From: Oceaniglobus roseus
GTDB taxonomy: Bacteria; Pseudomonadota; Alphaproteobacteria; Rhodobacterales; Rhodobacteraceae
Assembly (NCBI RefSeq): GCF_002869745.1
Contig: NZ_PNOS01000030.1
Span: 1 to 61,506 of the forward strand
Direction: 5' to 3'
Length of the DNA: 61,506 nt
Part shown: positions 50,901 through 59,035 of the stretch, one piece after another
Layout: the number at the start of each line of letters is the position of its first letter
Position numbering within the stretch: position 1 is the stretch's first letter
Notes under the pieces: model-generated
What the model saw: only the letters and a program-made list of their open reading frames with translations
The model's database searches: none
Told to the model about the DNA's origin: nothing
Program-made: the position numbers and the translations under genes

Positions 50901-51890
50901 CCGAGCGACGCGGTGGAGACGGCGGTGCGGCTGGCGCCTTTCGTCGCGCCGGTGCCGGTGCTGCCGGTGTTCATGGACCTGCCGTTGATACGGTCGGACC
51001 AGCAGCCCGAGGCGCCCTATCTCGCCGTCACCGCGCGGCCCTGGCCCGGATCGGTTGCGCTTTACGATTCGCCGCTGGAGGACGGGTTCGAGCTGAACGG
51101 GCTGATCGGCAGCGCGGCGGTGGTGGGCACCACGCGCACGCCGATGTACCGCGCCCGCGCCGGGCTGATCGACCGGGGGCCCGCTCTGCAGGTCAGTCTG
51201 CTTTCGGGCGCATTGGAGTCGGTAACCCTGTCGCGGTTGCTCGAGGGGGCGAATGCCATGGCGATCGGATCGGGGACGGACGATCTGTGGGAGGTGTTCC
51301 AGTTCGGCCAGGCCAATCTGCTCGACACCCGGCTCTACGCGCTGAGCCGGAGGCTGCGCGGGCAGGCGGGCACCGACGGGGTGATGCCCGACGAGTGGCC
51401 GGTGGGCAGCCGTGTGGTGCTGCTGAACGCGGCGGTCGGCCAGATCTCGCTGGCGCCTGCCTCCCTCGGACTGGCCCGCACCTACAGGGTGGGACCGGCG
51501 GGGCGGCCGGTGGACGATCCCGTTTATGTCCAGACACGACGTGCCTTCGATGGCGTCGGCCTGCGGCCCTATGCGCCCGCGCACCTCACCCTGCGCGCCG
51601 TCGGCGACAACATCGCCGCGACGTGGATCCGCCGCACGAGGATCGACGGCGACAGCTGGACCCGGGCCGAGGTGCCGCTGGGCGAGGAGAGCGAGCTTTA
51701 CCTCCTGCGCGTCGTGCGCGACGGTGCGATCCTGCGCGAGGCCACGGTGGGCGAACCGGCATGGACCTATGGCGCGGCGGCGCGGGCGGCGGACGGGGCG
51801 GGCGACTCATTCGCGGTGGAGGTGGCGCAGGTTTCGGCGGCCTTTGGTCCCGGACCCTTCACGCGGCGGGTGTTCGGGCCGGAAAGCTGA
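47979..51890 (+). CDS. GTA g15, megatron protein with GTA TIM-barrel domain
   Basis: A 1303-residue tail-tip protein, the largest of the cluster. A Gly/Ala-rich hydrophobic N-terminus (GAAAGASLGGGVLGLSSVVI) is thought to insert into the recipient membrane. It is followed by a gp27/gp44-like hub region. At about residues 430-730 lies the GTA TIM-barrel glycosidase-like domain (GYRRFILHYAHLCKAAGGV, KISYAADWSEYFGYH, FVGIDNYMPLSDWRDGF, WFTEYGCAAVDKGANQPNRF). A C-terminal tail-fibre-like region follows. The frame is open for the whole length, so the cluster's final gene is intact. Confidence 0.95.
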   Translation: MATLVLSAVGAAAGASLGGGVLGLSSVVIGRAVGATLGRVIDQSILGSGSQAVETGRVERFRLTGASEGAPVAQVFGRTRVGGQVIWATRFKETATTSGGGKGAPSAPRTTRYAYSVSLAIALCEGEISRVGRIWIDGSEAEREGLNLRVYPGSDDQLPDPKIEAVEGAGMAPAYRGISYVVIEDLDLAPYGNRVPQFSFEVMRPEPASGDRLPEDLTHALQAVAIIPGTGEYALATTPVYFSEEPGLSRAINVNSPLGRTDFAASLEALTGELPRCGAASLVVSWFGNDLRCGRCEIRPLVEQTEVEVPAMPWRAGGLARAEAGRVPLKEGRVVYGGTPTDRSVVEAIAALREAGQAVTFYPFVLMTQQEGNGLPDPYSDAPDQPVLPWRGRITLDIAPGREGTSDGTAAAEAEVSAFFGAAQVSDFAVEGTSVAYSGPSAFGYRRFILHYAHLCKAAGGVSAFLIGSELRGLTWIRGAGGSFPAVAALRQLAADVREVLGPQTKISYAADWSEYFGYHPKDGSGDVFFHLDPLWSDQNVDFVGIDNYMPLSDWRDGFDHADAAFGSIYSLDYLTANVAGGEGFDWYYHAPEAEAVQLRTPITDGRYDEPWVFRYKDLRNWWSRPHHDRPGGVRSETPTGWVPESKPIWFTEYGCAAVDKGANQPNRFVDPKSSESGLPKYSNGRRDDFMQMQYLRAINAFWGDSANNPISSEYGGPMIDLSRAHVWAWDARPFPFFPGNTELWSDGENHARGHWITGRVTSRALSSVVRELCAESGVTAVDLDRLYGVVRGYALNDVAGARAKLQPLMTAYAFDAVEREGRLVFRTRTGRIDGVVEEERVAVSPDLDGDVEALRGPEAETAGRLRLSHVAADGNFEVQTAEAIFPDERGIAVSQTEMPLVLTRGEAAAIVERWLAEARVARDRLRFALPPSALALGAGDIAALRGGLYRIDRVEQSDRQLIEAVRIEPELYEPSDAVETAVRLAPFVAPVPVLPVFMDLPLIRSDQQPEAPYLAVTARPWPGSVALYDSPLEDGFELNGLIGSAAVVGTTRTPMYRARAGLIDRGPALQVSLLSGALESVTLSRLLEGANAMAIGSGTDDLWEVFQFGQANLLDTRLYALSRRLRGQAGTDGVMPDEWPVGSRVVLLNAAVGQISLAPASLGLARTYRVGPAGRPVDDPVYVQTRRAFDGVGLRPYAPAHLTLRAVGDNIAATWIRRTRIDGDSWTRAEVPLGEESELYLLRVVRDGAILREATVGEPAWTYGAAARAADGAGDSFAVEVAQVSAAFGPGPFTRRVFGPES

Positions 51891-51982
51891 GGGAGGGCGG
51901 CGAAAAGCATCGCGACGGGCTTTCGGTTTCCCGGCGGCAGCCTATCTGCTAGGATGCGGCGGCCAGCACGGAGGATGGAGCG

Positions 51983-52795
51983 ATGGCGAAACGCAAGGAA
52001 CAGGTCGCGCGGATCGATCCGGTCTGGTCGCAGATCACCGAGGAAGCGGGCGCGGCCATCGTGGTCGAGCCGCTGCTGGGCGGTCTGGTCCATTCCAGCA
52101 TCCTGCACCACCGAAGCTTCGAGCGCGCGCTGAGCTTCCGGATCTCGCTGAAGCTCGCCTCGCCCGAGATGTCGGAACAGATCCTGCGCGAGATCTCCGA
52201 CGAAGCCTTCGCGAACGCGCCGGAACTCGGCCGCGCGGCCCGCGCCGACCTCGTCGCGGTGTACGAGCGCGATCCGGCCTGCCACCGCCTGTTGCAGCCG
52301 CTGCTGTTCTTCAAGGGCTACCAGGCGGTCCAGGCCTATCGCCTGGGCCACTGGCTGTGGCGGCAGGGGCGGCAGGACCTGGCCTATTTCATCCAGGCCC
52401 GCGTGAGCGAGGTGTTCGGCATCGACATCCACCCGGCGGCACGGATCGGGCAGGGGATCATGATCGACCACGCCCATTCCATCGTCATCGGCGAGACGGC
52501 GGTGGTGGGCGACAACGTGTCGATGCTGCACTCCGTGACGCTGGGCGGCACCGGCAAGGAGGATCACGACCGTCACCCGAAGATCGGCGACGGCGTGCTG
52601 ATCGGGGCCGGGGCAAAGGTGCTGGGCAACATCCACATCGGCCACTGCTCGCGCATCGCCGCGGGGTCCGTGGTTCTGGAGGATGTGCCGCCGATGAAGA
52701 CCGTGGCGGGCGTGCCGGCGCGGATCGTCGGCGAGGCGGGGTGTTCGCAGCCGTCGATCATGATGAACCACCTGCTGAAGACGTTTCCGGAATAG
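51983..52795 (+). CDS. cysE: serine O-acetyltransferase
   Basis: A 270-residue hexapeptide-repeat enzyme making O-acetylserine, the first step of cysteine synthesis. The helical N-domain (DPVWSQITEEAGAAIVVEPL) is followed by the left-handed beta helix: FGIDIHPAARIGQGIMIDHA, HSIVIGETAVVGDNVSMLHS, VTLGGTGKEDHDRHPKIGDG and IGAGAKVLGNIHIG. Catalytic His residues lie in MIDHAHS and MLHSVTLGG. It starts 92 bases after g15 on the same strand with GGAGGATGGAG upstream. From memory, a cysE gene also follows the GTA cluster in R. capsulatus, so the placement looks conserved. Confidence 0.95.
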   Translation: MAKRKEQVARIDPVWSQITEEAGAAIVVEPLLGGLVHSSILHHRSFERALSFRISLKLASPEMSEQILREISDEAFANAPELGRAARADLVAVYERDPACHRLLQPLLFFKGYQAVQAYRLGHWLWRQGRQDLAYFIQARVSEVFGIDIHPAARIGQGIMIDHAHSIVIGETAVVGDNVSMLHSVTLGGTGKEDHDRHPKIGDGVLIGAGAKVLGNIHIGHCSRIAAGSVVLEDVPPMKTVAGVPARIVGEAGCSQPSIMMNHLLKTFPE

Positions 52796-52845
52796 GGTTC
52801 CGGCGTCGGGCCGGCTGAGGGTTCGGGATCGGGGGTTTTACACCC

Positions 52846-52884
52846 GTCGCCATTTTGCTTGCACCAATGGCGCAAAATGGCGAC
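52846..52884. terminator. 13-bp perfect inverted repeat between convergent genes
   Basis: GTCGCCATTTTGC (52846-52858) pairs perfectly with GCAAAATGGCGAC (52872-52884) around a 13-base loop. It lies between cysE and pdhC, which converge, and probably stops transcription from both sides, although neither side has a T-run. Confidence 0.6.
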
Positions 52885-52915
52885 CCCCCGTAGGATGTTT
52901 TTTGAAGCAAAGATG
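52885..52915 (+). repeat. dispersed intergenic element, copy C
   Basis: Directly after the inverted repeat, CCCCCGTAGGATG is followed by TTTTTTGAAGCAAAGATG. It is the most diverged of the four copies in the AT-rich part (52893-52915) but has the same GAAGCAAAGATG end. It reads in the direction of cysE transcription. Confidence 0.55.
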
Positions 52916-52930
52916 TGAGGCGTGCTGGCA

Positions 52931-54229
52931 CTATGCCAGCATGGCCATCGGCGCCTCGAGATTCCGCCTGATGGCGTTGAGGAGTTCCGCTCCGAGGGCG
53001 CCGTCGATGACGCGGTGATCGACCGAGAGCGTCACGGACATGACCGTGGCGATCTCTATCTTTCCATCCGTTACCACCGGCTTCTCCACTCCGGCGCCGA
53101 CCGCGAGGATCGCGCCGTGGGGCGGGTTGATGACGGCATCGAAATTCTCGATCCCGTACATGCCGAGATTGGAGATCGCAAAGCTGCCACCCTGGTACTC
53201 CTGCGGCGCGAGCTTGCGGGCGCGGGCGCGGAGGGCGAGGTCCTTCATCTCGGTCGAGAGGGTCGAGAGGGTCTTGGTCTCGGCGTCGCGCAGGACGGGC
53301 GTGAAGAGGCCGCCCTCGATGGCGACGGCCACGGCGACGTCGGAGGGCTTCAGCTGCAGGATCCGGTCGCCCGCCCAGACGGCGTTGGCCGCGGGAATCT
53401 CCTGCAGGGCAAGGGCGCAGGCCTTGATGATGAAGTCGTTGACGCTGAGCTTGACGCCCCGGGCGGAAAGCTGGGCGTTCAACTGGCTGCGGAAGGCCAG
53501 CAGCGCGTCGAGCCGGATGTCGCGGCGGAGGTAGAAGTGGGGGATCGTCTGCTTGGCCTCCGACAGCCGCGCTGCGATCGTCTTGCGCATGCCGTCGAGC
53601 GGCACCTCGGTATAGGCGCGGCCCTCGTACATCGCGGCGACGGCCGAAGCGGAGACCGGTTTCGGTGCGGCTGTCGGAGCGGACGTTGTCGCGGCCTCGC
53701 GGGGCTGCGGTGCGGACGCCGGGGCGGCCTCGGCCTTTTGCACGTCGGCCTTGACGATCCGGCCCCTTGGTCCGGTGCCGGTGATCTTGGCGAGGTCCAG
53801 CCCCCTGTCGGCGGCGATCCGGCGGGCGAGGGGGGAGGCGAAGATGCGCTCGCCGTTGGTGGAAGGCGCCGCCGGAGCAGCAGGAGCGGCGGGCTTCGCG
53901 GCCGTCGGCGCGGCCTCCGCGGCGGGTGCCGCGGTCGGCTCGGAGGACGCTTCAGGTTTCGGGGCGGCGACCGCATCGGCGCTTTCGCCCTCGGCCAGCA
54001 GGACCGCGATGGGGCTGTTGACCTTCACGCCCTCGGTGCCCTCGGCGACCAGCAGCTTGCCGACGATGCCCTCGTCCACGGCCTCGAACTCCATGGTCGC
54101 CTTGTCGGTCTCGATCTCGGCGAGGAGGTCGCCGGAGGAGACGGTGTCGCCCTCCTTCACCAGCCACTTGGCGAGCGTGCCTTCCTCCATGGTCGGCGAC
54201 AGGGCGGGCATGAGGATTTCGGTCGGCAT
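52931..54229 (-). CDS. pdhC: dihydrolipoamide acetyltransferase, E2 of pyruvate dehydrogenase
   Basis: A 432-residue E2. One lipoyl domain occupies residues 1-78 with the lipoylated Lys in [13 protein letters not shown]. An Ala/Pro-rich linker follows ([20 protein letters not shown]). The E3/E1-binding domain begins at [20 protein letters not shown], and the catalytic domain carries VDHRVIDGA with its active-site His and Asp. The ATG at 54229 lies one base after the small gene's stop. It forms the core of the pyruvate dehydrogenase complex with PdhA and PdhB. Confidence 0.95.
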   Translation of the reverse strand: MPTEILMPALSPTMEEGTLAKWLVKEGDTVSSGDLLAEIETDKATMEFEAVDEGIVGKLLVAEGTEGVKVNSPIAVLLAEGESADAVAAPKPEASSEPTAAPAAEAAPTAAKPAAPAAPAAPSTNGERIFASPLARRIAADRGLDLAKITGTGPRGRIVKADVQKAEAAPASAPQPREAATTSAPTAAPKPVSASAVAAMYEGRAYTEVPLDGMRKTIAARLSEAKQTIPHFYLRRDIRLDALLAFRSQLNAQLSARGVKLSVNDFIIKACALALQEIPAANAVWAGDRILQLKPSDVAVAVAIEGGLFTPVLRDAETKTLSTLSTEMKDLALRARARKLAPQEYQGGSFAISNLGMYGIENFDAVINPPHGAILAVGAGVEKPVVTDGKIEIATVMSVTLSVDHRVIDGALGAELLNAIRRNLEAPMAMLA

Positions 54230-54230
54230 G

Positions 54231-54467
54231 TCAGGACGTCTCCTCGAGTGTGATCGTGTCGAGCGCCGGTTTTGGGCGCTTGCCACGGTGCAGGGTGCGC
54301 ACCGCCCGCTCGATGTCTGCGGCGTGATCGGCAAGCCACCGGTAGACGGCGCCGTGGCTGGGACGATCCTCCGCCACCAGCGTCTCGGGCAGCAGCGCCA
54401 CCGGCCCGCCGTCGGAAAGCCGGATGCGGTAGGCGCGTCGCGCGATGTCCATGCCGTCGACCTGCAT
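54231..54467 (-). CDS. small conserved-context protein between pdhB and pdhC
   Basis: A 78-residue protein I cannot assign. It starts [20 protein letters not shown] and contains [37 protein letters not shown] and an acidic end LEETS. It is probably a soluble alpha/beta fold. An internal ATG five codons on is possible. The gene is four bases from pdhB and one base from pdhC, so it is translated with the complex. Codon use resembles its neighbours. A role in PDH assembly or control is inference from position only. Confidence 0.65.
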   Translation of the reverse strand: MQVDGMDIARRAYRIRLSDGGPVALLPETLVAEDRPSHGAVYRWLADHAADIERAVRTLHRGKRPKPALDTITLEETS

Positions 54468-54471
54468 GGCC

Positions 54472-55821
54472 CTAGCGATACGTCACTTGGCGCACCGCCT
54501 CGACGACTTCCTTCGTCGTCACCAGCGCCAGCTTTTCCAGGTTCGCGGCATAGGGCATGGGCACGTCCTTGCCGGTGCAGTTGATGACCGGGGCATCAAG
54601 GTAGTCGAACGCCTCCTGCATCAGCACCGACGAGATGTAGTTGCCGACCGCGCCCTGGGGGAAGCCTTCCTCGACCGTGACGCAGCGATTGGTCTTCTTC
54701 ACGCTCTCGACGATGGCGGCGGTGTCCATGGGGCGCAGGGTGCGAAGGTCCAGCACCTCGGCCTCGATCCCGTCCTTCGCCAGGATCTCGGCGGCTTCCA
54801 GGGCGTAGGTCATGCCGATGCCGAAGGAGACGATGGTCACGTCCGTCCCCTCGCGCCAGATCCGGGCCTTGCCGAAGGGGACGGTGTAGTCGTCCAGCAC
54901 CGGCACGTCGAAGCTGCGGCCGTAGAGGATCTCGTTTTCGAGGAAGATCACCGGGTTCGGATCGCGGATCGCGGATTTCAGCAGTCCCTTGGCGTCGGCG
55001 GCGGAGTAGGGCATCGCCACCTTCAGCCCCGGGATCTGCGAATACCAGGCGGCATAGTCCTGCGAGTGCTGGGCGCCGACCCGGGCCGCGGCGCCGTTCG
55101 GACCGCGGAAGACGATGGGGCAGCCCATCTGACCGCCGGACATGTAGAGCGTCTTGGCGGCAGAGTTGATGATCTGGTCGATGGCCTGCATGGCGAAGTT
55201 GAAGGTCATGAACTCGACGATCGGGTTCAGCCCGCCGAAGGCCGCGCCCACGGCGATGCCGGCGAACCCGTGCTCGGTGATCGGCGTGTCGATCACCCGG
55301 CGCGCGCCGAACTCGTCCAGCAGGCCCTGGCTGATCTTGTAGGCACCCTGGTACTCGGCCACTTCCTCGCCCATCAGGAAGACGCGATCGTTGGCGCGCA
55401 TCTCCTCGGCCATGGCGTCGCGCAGGGCCTCGCGCACGGTGGTCTTCCTCATCTCGGTGCCCGCGGGCAGGTCGGCCTCGACCACCGCTTTCGGCGCGGC
55501 GGGCGCGGGATGCTGGCGGGTCTCGGCCGGCATCTCCTCGGAACTCGGGGGCGTCGCGGCGGGGGCGGCCTGCTGCGCGGGGCCGTCGCCCTCCATCTCG
55601 GCGATGGGGGCGTTGACCGGCACGCCCTCGGTGCCCTCGGCGACCAGCAGCTTCGCGATCACGCCGTCGTCCACCGCCTCGAACTCCATCGTCGCCTTGT
55701 CGGTCTCGATCTCGGCGAGGATGTCGCCGGACTTCACGGTGTCGCCCTCCTTCACCAGCCACTTGGCGAGGGTGCCTTCCTCCATGGTGGGCGAGAGGGC
55801 GGGCATCAGGATCTGGGTCAT
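54472..55821 (-). CDS. pdhB: pyruvate dehydrogenase E1 beta subunit with N-terminal lipoyl domain
   Basis: A 449-residue protein. Residues 1-76 are a lipoyl domain ([19 protein letters not shown], Lys in [15 protein letters not shown]), followed by an Ala/Pro linker and a normal E1 beta chain: [54 protein letters not shown] and [20 protein letters not shown]. The extra lipoyl domain on E1 beta is typical of alphaproteobacteria. The lipoyl domain is nearly identical to that of pdhC. It starts three bases after the pdhA stop. Confidence 0.95.
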   Translation of the reverse strand: MTQILMPALSPTMEEGTLAKWLVKEGDTVKSGDILAEIETDKATMEFEAVDDGVIAKLLVAEGTEGVPVNAPIAEMEGDGPAQQAAPAATPPSSEEMPAETRQHPAPAAPKAVVEADLPAGTEMRKTTVREALRDAMAEEMRANDRVFLMGEEVAEYQGAYKISQGLLDEFGARRVIDTPITEHGFAGIAVGAAFGGLNPIVEFMTFNFAMQAIDQIINSAAKTLYMSGGQMGCPIVFRGPNGAAARVGAQHSQDYAAWYSQIPGLKVAMPYSAADAKGLLKSAIRDPNPVIFLENEILYGRSFDVPVLDDYTVPFGKARIWREGTDVTIVSFGIGMTYALEAAEILAKDGIEAEVLDLRTLRPMDTAAIVESVKKTNRCVTVEEGFPQGAVGNYISSVLMQEAFDYLDAPVINCTGKDVPMPYAANLEKLALVTTKEVVEAVRQVTYR

Positions 55822-55824
55822 CGC

Positions 55825-56814
55825 TCAGGCCTCCGCCAGAATGTCGGTGTAAAGCTCGTCGAGTGCCGGTTCCGGACTCTCCTTGGCGAACTCGGCCGAG
55901 GCGTTGACCACTTCCTTGATCTCCTTGTCGATCGCCTTGAGATCATCCTCGGACGCGTGCTTGCCGGTCAGGAGCATCTGGCGGACGTGTTCGATCGCGT
56001 CGCGTTCGTCCCGCATCTTCTGCACCTCGTCGCGGGTGCGGTACTTCGCCGGGTCCGACATCGAGTGGCCGCGGTAGCGGTAGGTCTTGACCTCGAGGAT
56101 GTACGGCCCGTGCCCGGCGCGGCAGTGCTTCACCGCCTTGTCGCCCGCGGCCTTCACCGCCAGCACGTCCATCCCGTCGACTTCCTCGCCCGGGATGCCG
56201 TAGGCCGCGCCGCGCTCCCAGAGGTTCGGGGACTTGGACGCGCGCCTGGTCGAGGTGCCCATGGCGTACTGGTTGTTCTCGATCACGAAGATCACCGGCA
56301 GGTCCCAGAGTTCGGCCATGTTGTAGGTCTCGGCCACCTGACCCTGGTTCGCCGCGCCATCGCCGAAATAGGCGAAGGTCACCCGGTCGTTGCCAAGGTA
56401 CTTGTCGGCGAAGGCAAGCCCCGCGCCGATGGGCACCTGGGCGCCGACGATGCCGTGCCCGCCGTAGAAATGCTTTTCCCGGCTGAACATGTGCATCGAG
56501 CCGCCCTTGCCCTTGGAATAGCCGCCCTCGCGCCCCGTCAGCTCGGCCATGACGCCGTTCGGATCCATCCCGCAGGCCAGCATGTGGCCGTGGTCGCGGT
56601 AAGAGGTCACGCGCTTGTCGCCTTCCTCGGCCGCGGCCTCCAGCCCGACGACGACGGCCTCCTGTCCGATGTAGAGGTGGCAGAACCCGCCGATCAGGCC
56701 CATGCCGTAGAGCTGTCCCGCCTTCTCCTCGAAGCGGCGGATCAGCAGCATCTCGCGGTAGAAATGCAGAAGCTCGTCCTTCGAGACATTCGCGGCGGCT
56801 TTCGCTTGGGCCAT
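55825..56814 (-). CDS. pdhA: pyruvate dehydrogenase E1 alpha subunit
   Basis: A 329-residue thiamine diphosphate enzyme that decarboxylates pyruvate. The TPP-binding motif is YFGDGAANQGQVAETYNMA, ending with ENNQYAMGT. MLLIRRFEEKAGQLYGMGLI, GKGGSMHMFSREKHFYGGHG and the regulatory-loop YRYRGHSMSDPAKYR are conserved. A CCGGAGGAG ribosome site lies upstream, and a strong inverted repeat (56833-56858) lies just beyond it. First gene of pdhA-pdhB-small gene-pdhC. Confidence 0.96.
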   Translation of the reverse strand: MAQAKAAANVSKDELLHFYREMLLIRRFEEKAGQLYGMGLIGGFCHLYIGQEAVVVGLEAAAEEGDKRVTSYRDHGHMLACGMDPNGVMAELTGREGGYSKGKGGSMHMFSREKHFYGGHGIVGAQVPIGAGLAFADKYLGNDRVTFAYFGDGAANQGQVAETYNMAELWDLPVIFVIENNQYAMGTSTRRASKSPNLWERGAAYGIPGEEVDGMDVLAVKAAGDKAVKHCRAGHGPYILEVKTYRYRGHSMSDPAKYRTRDEVQKMRDERDAIEHVRQMLLTGKHASEDDLKAIDKEIKEVVNASAEFAKESPEPALDELYTDILAEA

Positions 56815-56832
56815 CGTCGCGGCTCCTCCGGC

Positions 56833-56858
56833 AGGGATAGTTCAGTGTTAAACTATCC
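56833..56858. promoter_or_regulatory. inverted repeat upstream of pdhA
   Basis: GGGATAGTT and AACTATCCC form a perfect 9-bp inverted repeat with an 8-base spacer in an AT-rich patch, ending 18 bases before the pdhA start codon and just above its ribosome site. It could be a repressor operator or a leader hairpin. Confidence 0.5.
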
Positions 56859-56903
56859 CCCGCGGCCGCGCAGGAAAAGCCCAAATGCGCGTCGGCCCCG
56901 GCG

Positions 56904-57206
56904 TCAGCGCAGAACCACCTCGTCGGCGCGCACCAGCCCCAGCACGTCGCGGGCCTGCTCGTCCAGAAGATCGAGGTCCAGGTACTCGTCCGAGAGCCGC
57001 CGCGTCTTGTTCTCGAGCCGCGCCAGTTCGACGTCCAGCTCCTTCAGCTCCGCCTGCAGGATCCGCGCCTCGGCGTCGATCTGGATCCGCTTGAACAGGC
57101 CATAGTCGCCCTGCACGCTGGCGAAGGTGAAATAGACGCCCAGCACGAAGGCGAGGGCGAAATAGATGACGACGCCGATGGCGGGACGATTGCGGTTGTG
57201 GGTCAT
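56904..57206 (-). CDS. FtsB/DivIC-type septum formation initiator
   Basis: A 100-residue bitopic membrane protein. A short cytoplasmic start (MTHNRNRPAIG), one helix (VIYFALAFVLGVYFTFA), a periplasmic coiled coil (ARILQAELKELDVELARLEN) and a conserved end (YLDLDLLDEQARDVLGLVRADE) fit the FtsB family, which links FtsQ and FtsL in the division complex. The start at 57206 was chosen because the upstream frame has no similarity. It precedes pdhA by 89 bases on the same strand. Confidence 0.85.
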   Translation of the reverse strand: MTHNRNRPAIGVVIYFALAFVLGVYFTFASVQGDYGLFKRIQIDAEARILQAELKELDVELARLENKTRRLSDEYLDLDLLDEQARDVLGLVRADEVVLR

Positions 57207-57363
57207 GCCGTGCCTCTTTCCGCCACTTCCGGGCGGTTCGGGGCACCTTCGCACAGGCCGGGCGCGATGGGAATCCCCTTTGCGCACCCGCCCGCCGGGT
57301 GTGGCGCCGGTTCCGCAGGCCGGACCGCCATGTTAGGCTGACCGCAACCCGAGGAAGACCGCC

Positions 57364-58968
57364 ATGGACCGCTTTCCCGACTCCCGGCCCGAGTCCGACG
57401 ACGTGCCGAACCAGCCGCCGCTCAGGGGCGACCTGGACCTCTGGCGCGGCGATCCGGCGCTGGCCGACCATGCCGCGGGGGCGGATCCCGCGCTGCGCGG
57501 CCACGCGCTCTGGCTCGGCCTCGCGGACACCCGCGCGCTGGCCCGCGCGGCCGACCGCCACCCTCCGGAACTCGACCTCTTCGACCGCGGCGGCCGCCGC
57601 CGCGACCGGGTGACGTTCCATCCCGCCTATCACCGCCTGCTCGACGCGGGCCTCGCGACCGGCTATGCGGCCCGGCCCTGGGAGGGCGGCAGGACGGGAT
57701 ACCTCGACCACGCTGTGATGGTCTATCTCCACAGCCAGGTGGAACCGGCCAGCTGCTGCCCGATGACGATGACCGCCGCCGCCACCGCCGCGCTCGACGC
57801 CGCCTCCGACTCGGCACCCGGGCTCGCGGCGCTCTGGCGTCCCCGGCTGACGGCCCGCGCCTACGACCCCGCGACGCGCCCGGTAGAGGAGAAGCGCGCC
57901 GCGACCATGGGCATGGCGATGACCGAGAAGCAGGGCGGCTCGGACCTGCGCGGCAGCTCCACGCGGGCCGAGCGGGAGGGCGACCGCTACCGCCTTCACG
58001 GCCACAAGTGGTTCTGCTCCGCCCCCATGTCCGACGGCTTCCTGACGCTGGCGCAGACCGACGCCGGCCTCACCTGCTTCCTGGTGCCCCGCTGGCTCGA
58101 CACCGGCAACAACGCCATCCACCTGATGCGCCTGAAGGACAAGCTCGGCAACCGCGCCAATGCCAGCGCCGAGATCGAGTACCACGGCGCCGTCGCGTTC
58201 CGCCTCGGCGAGGAGGGGCAGGGGGTGCGCACGATCCTGCCCATGGTGCACCACACCCGCCTCGACACCGCGCTCGCCCCCGCCGGGCTGATGCGCGCGG
58301 CGCTGTGCGAGGCGAAGTACTGGTGCGACCACCGCACCGCCTTCCAGCGCCGCCTGGTCGACCAGCCGCTGATGCGAAGCCTGCTCGCCGATCTCGCGCT
58401 GGACAGTGAAGGCGCCCTGGCCGTGGGCCTCCACGTCGCCCGCGCCTTCGACGCCGGAAACGCGCCCCTGTCCCGCGTCGCCGTGGCGCTGGCCAAGTTC
58501 TTGAACAACAAGCTCTGCCCGAGCGTGGTGGCCGAGGCGATGGAGATACTCGGCGGCATGGGCTACGTCGCCGACACGCCGCTGCCGATGCTCTACCGCG
58601 AGGCGCCGCTGAACGGGATCTGGGAAGGCTCGGGCAACGTCATCTGCCTCGACATCCTGCGCAGCCTCGCCCGCCCCGACTGCGCCGAAGCGCTGGCCGA
58701 AGACCTCGACGCCGCCCTCGGCGTGTTTCCGGCCTACGACCGCGCCCTCGACGCCCTGCACATCCGCTGGCCCGGCCCGGTCCCCGAGGCCGAGGCCCGC
58801 GCCTTCTGCGAATCCGCCGCGCTCCTGCTCACCGCCGCCGCGCTGGTGCGCCGGGCCCCGCCCGCCGTCGCCGAAGCCTACTGTGCCAGCCGCCTCGACG
58901 CACCGCGCGGCCGCCTGGCGGGAACCGCTCCGGGGCTCGACACCGAGGCCATCCTCGCGCGGCTCTGA
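57364..58968 (+). CDS. AidB-like acyl-CoA dehydrogenase family protein
   Basis: A 534-residue flavoprotein of the AidB branch, which is longer than ordinary acyl-CoA dehydrogenases. MGMAMTEKQGGSDLRGSSTR is the FAD-binding signature. LHGHKWFCSAPMSDGFLTLA, RLKDKLGNRANASAEIEY, AMEILGGMGYVADTPLPMLY and REAPLNGIWEGSGNVICLD follow, the last being characteristic of AidB-type proteins. E. coli AidB (541 residues) is induced by alkylation damage, but many homologues have metabolic roles. It diverges from ftsB. Confidence 0.85.
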   Translation: MDRFPDSRPESDDVPNQPPLRGDLDLWRGDPALADHAAGADPALRGHALWLGLADTRALARAADRHPPELDLFDRGGRRRDRVTFHPAYHRLLDAGLATGYAARPWEGGRTGYLDHAVMVYLHSQVEPASCCPMTMTAAATAALDAASDSAPGLAALWRPRLTARAYDPATRPVEEKRAATMGMAMTEKQGGSDLRGSSTRAEREGDRYRLHGHKWFCSAPMSDGFLTLAQTDAGLTCFLVPRWLDTGNNAIHLMRLKDKLGNRANASAEIEYHGAVAFRLGEEGQGVRTILPMVHHTRLDTALAPAGLMRAALCEAKYWCDHRTAFQRRLVDQPLMRSLLADLALDSEGALAVGLHVARAFDAGNAPLSRVAVALAKFLNNKLCPSVVAEAMEILGGMGYVADTPLPMLYREAPLNGIWEGSGNVICLDILRSLARPDCAEALAEDLDAALGVFPAYDRALDALHIRWPGPVPEAEARAFCESAALLLTAAALVRRAPPAVAEAYCASRLDAPRGRLAGTAPGLDTEAILARL

Positions 58969-59035
58969 CCGCCCCAGTCTCTTTCCCGCCGAAAACACTC
59001 AAGCGCGCCCGTACCGGCACCGGGCCACGGCATCG

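Noticed and set aside
47886-51584. Very long open frame on the minus strand opposite g15
   Set aside because: It is a GC-driven shadow of the GTA g15 gene: Arg/Pro/His-rich composition, no domain and no ribosome site.
38111-51890. Ordinary prophage
   Set aside because: No integrase, repressor, replication or lysis genes, and no attachment repeats were seen; gene order, short tape measure and the TIM-barrel g15 match a gene transfer agent.
54445-57105. Long plus-strand open frame opposite the pdh operon
   Set aside because: Its sequence is His/Leu/Val/Gly-rich low complexity typical of a frame antisense to real high-GC genes; the minus-strand genes are certain.
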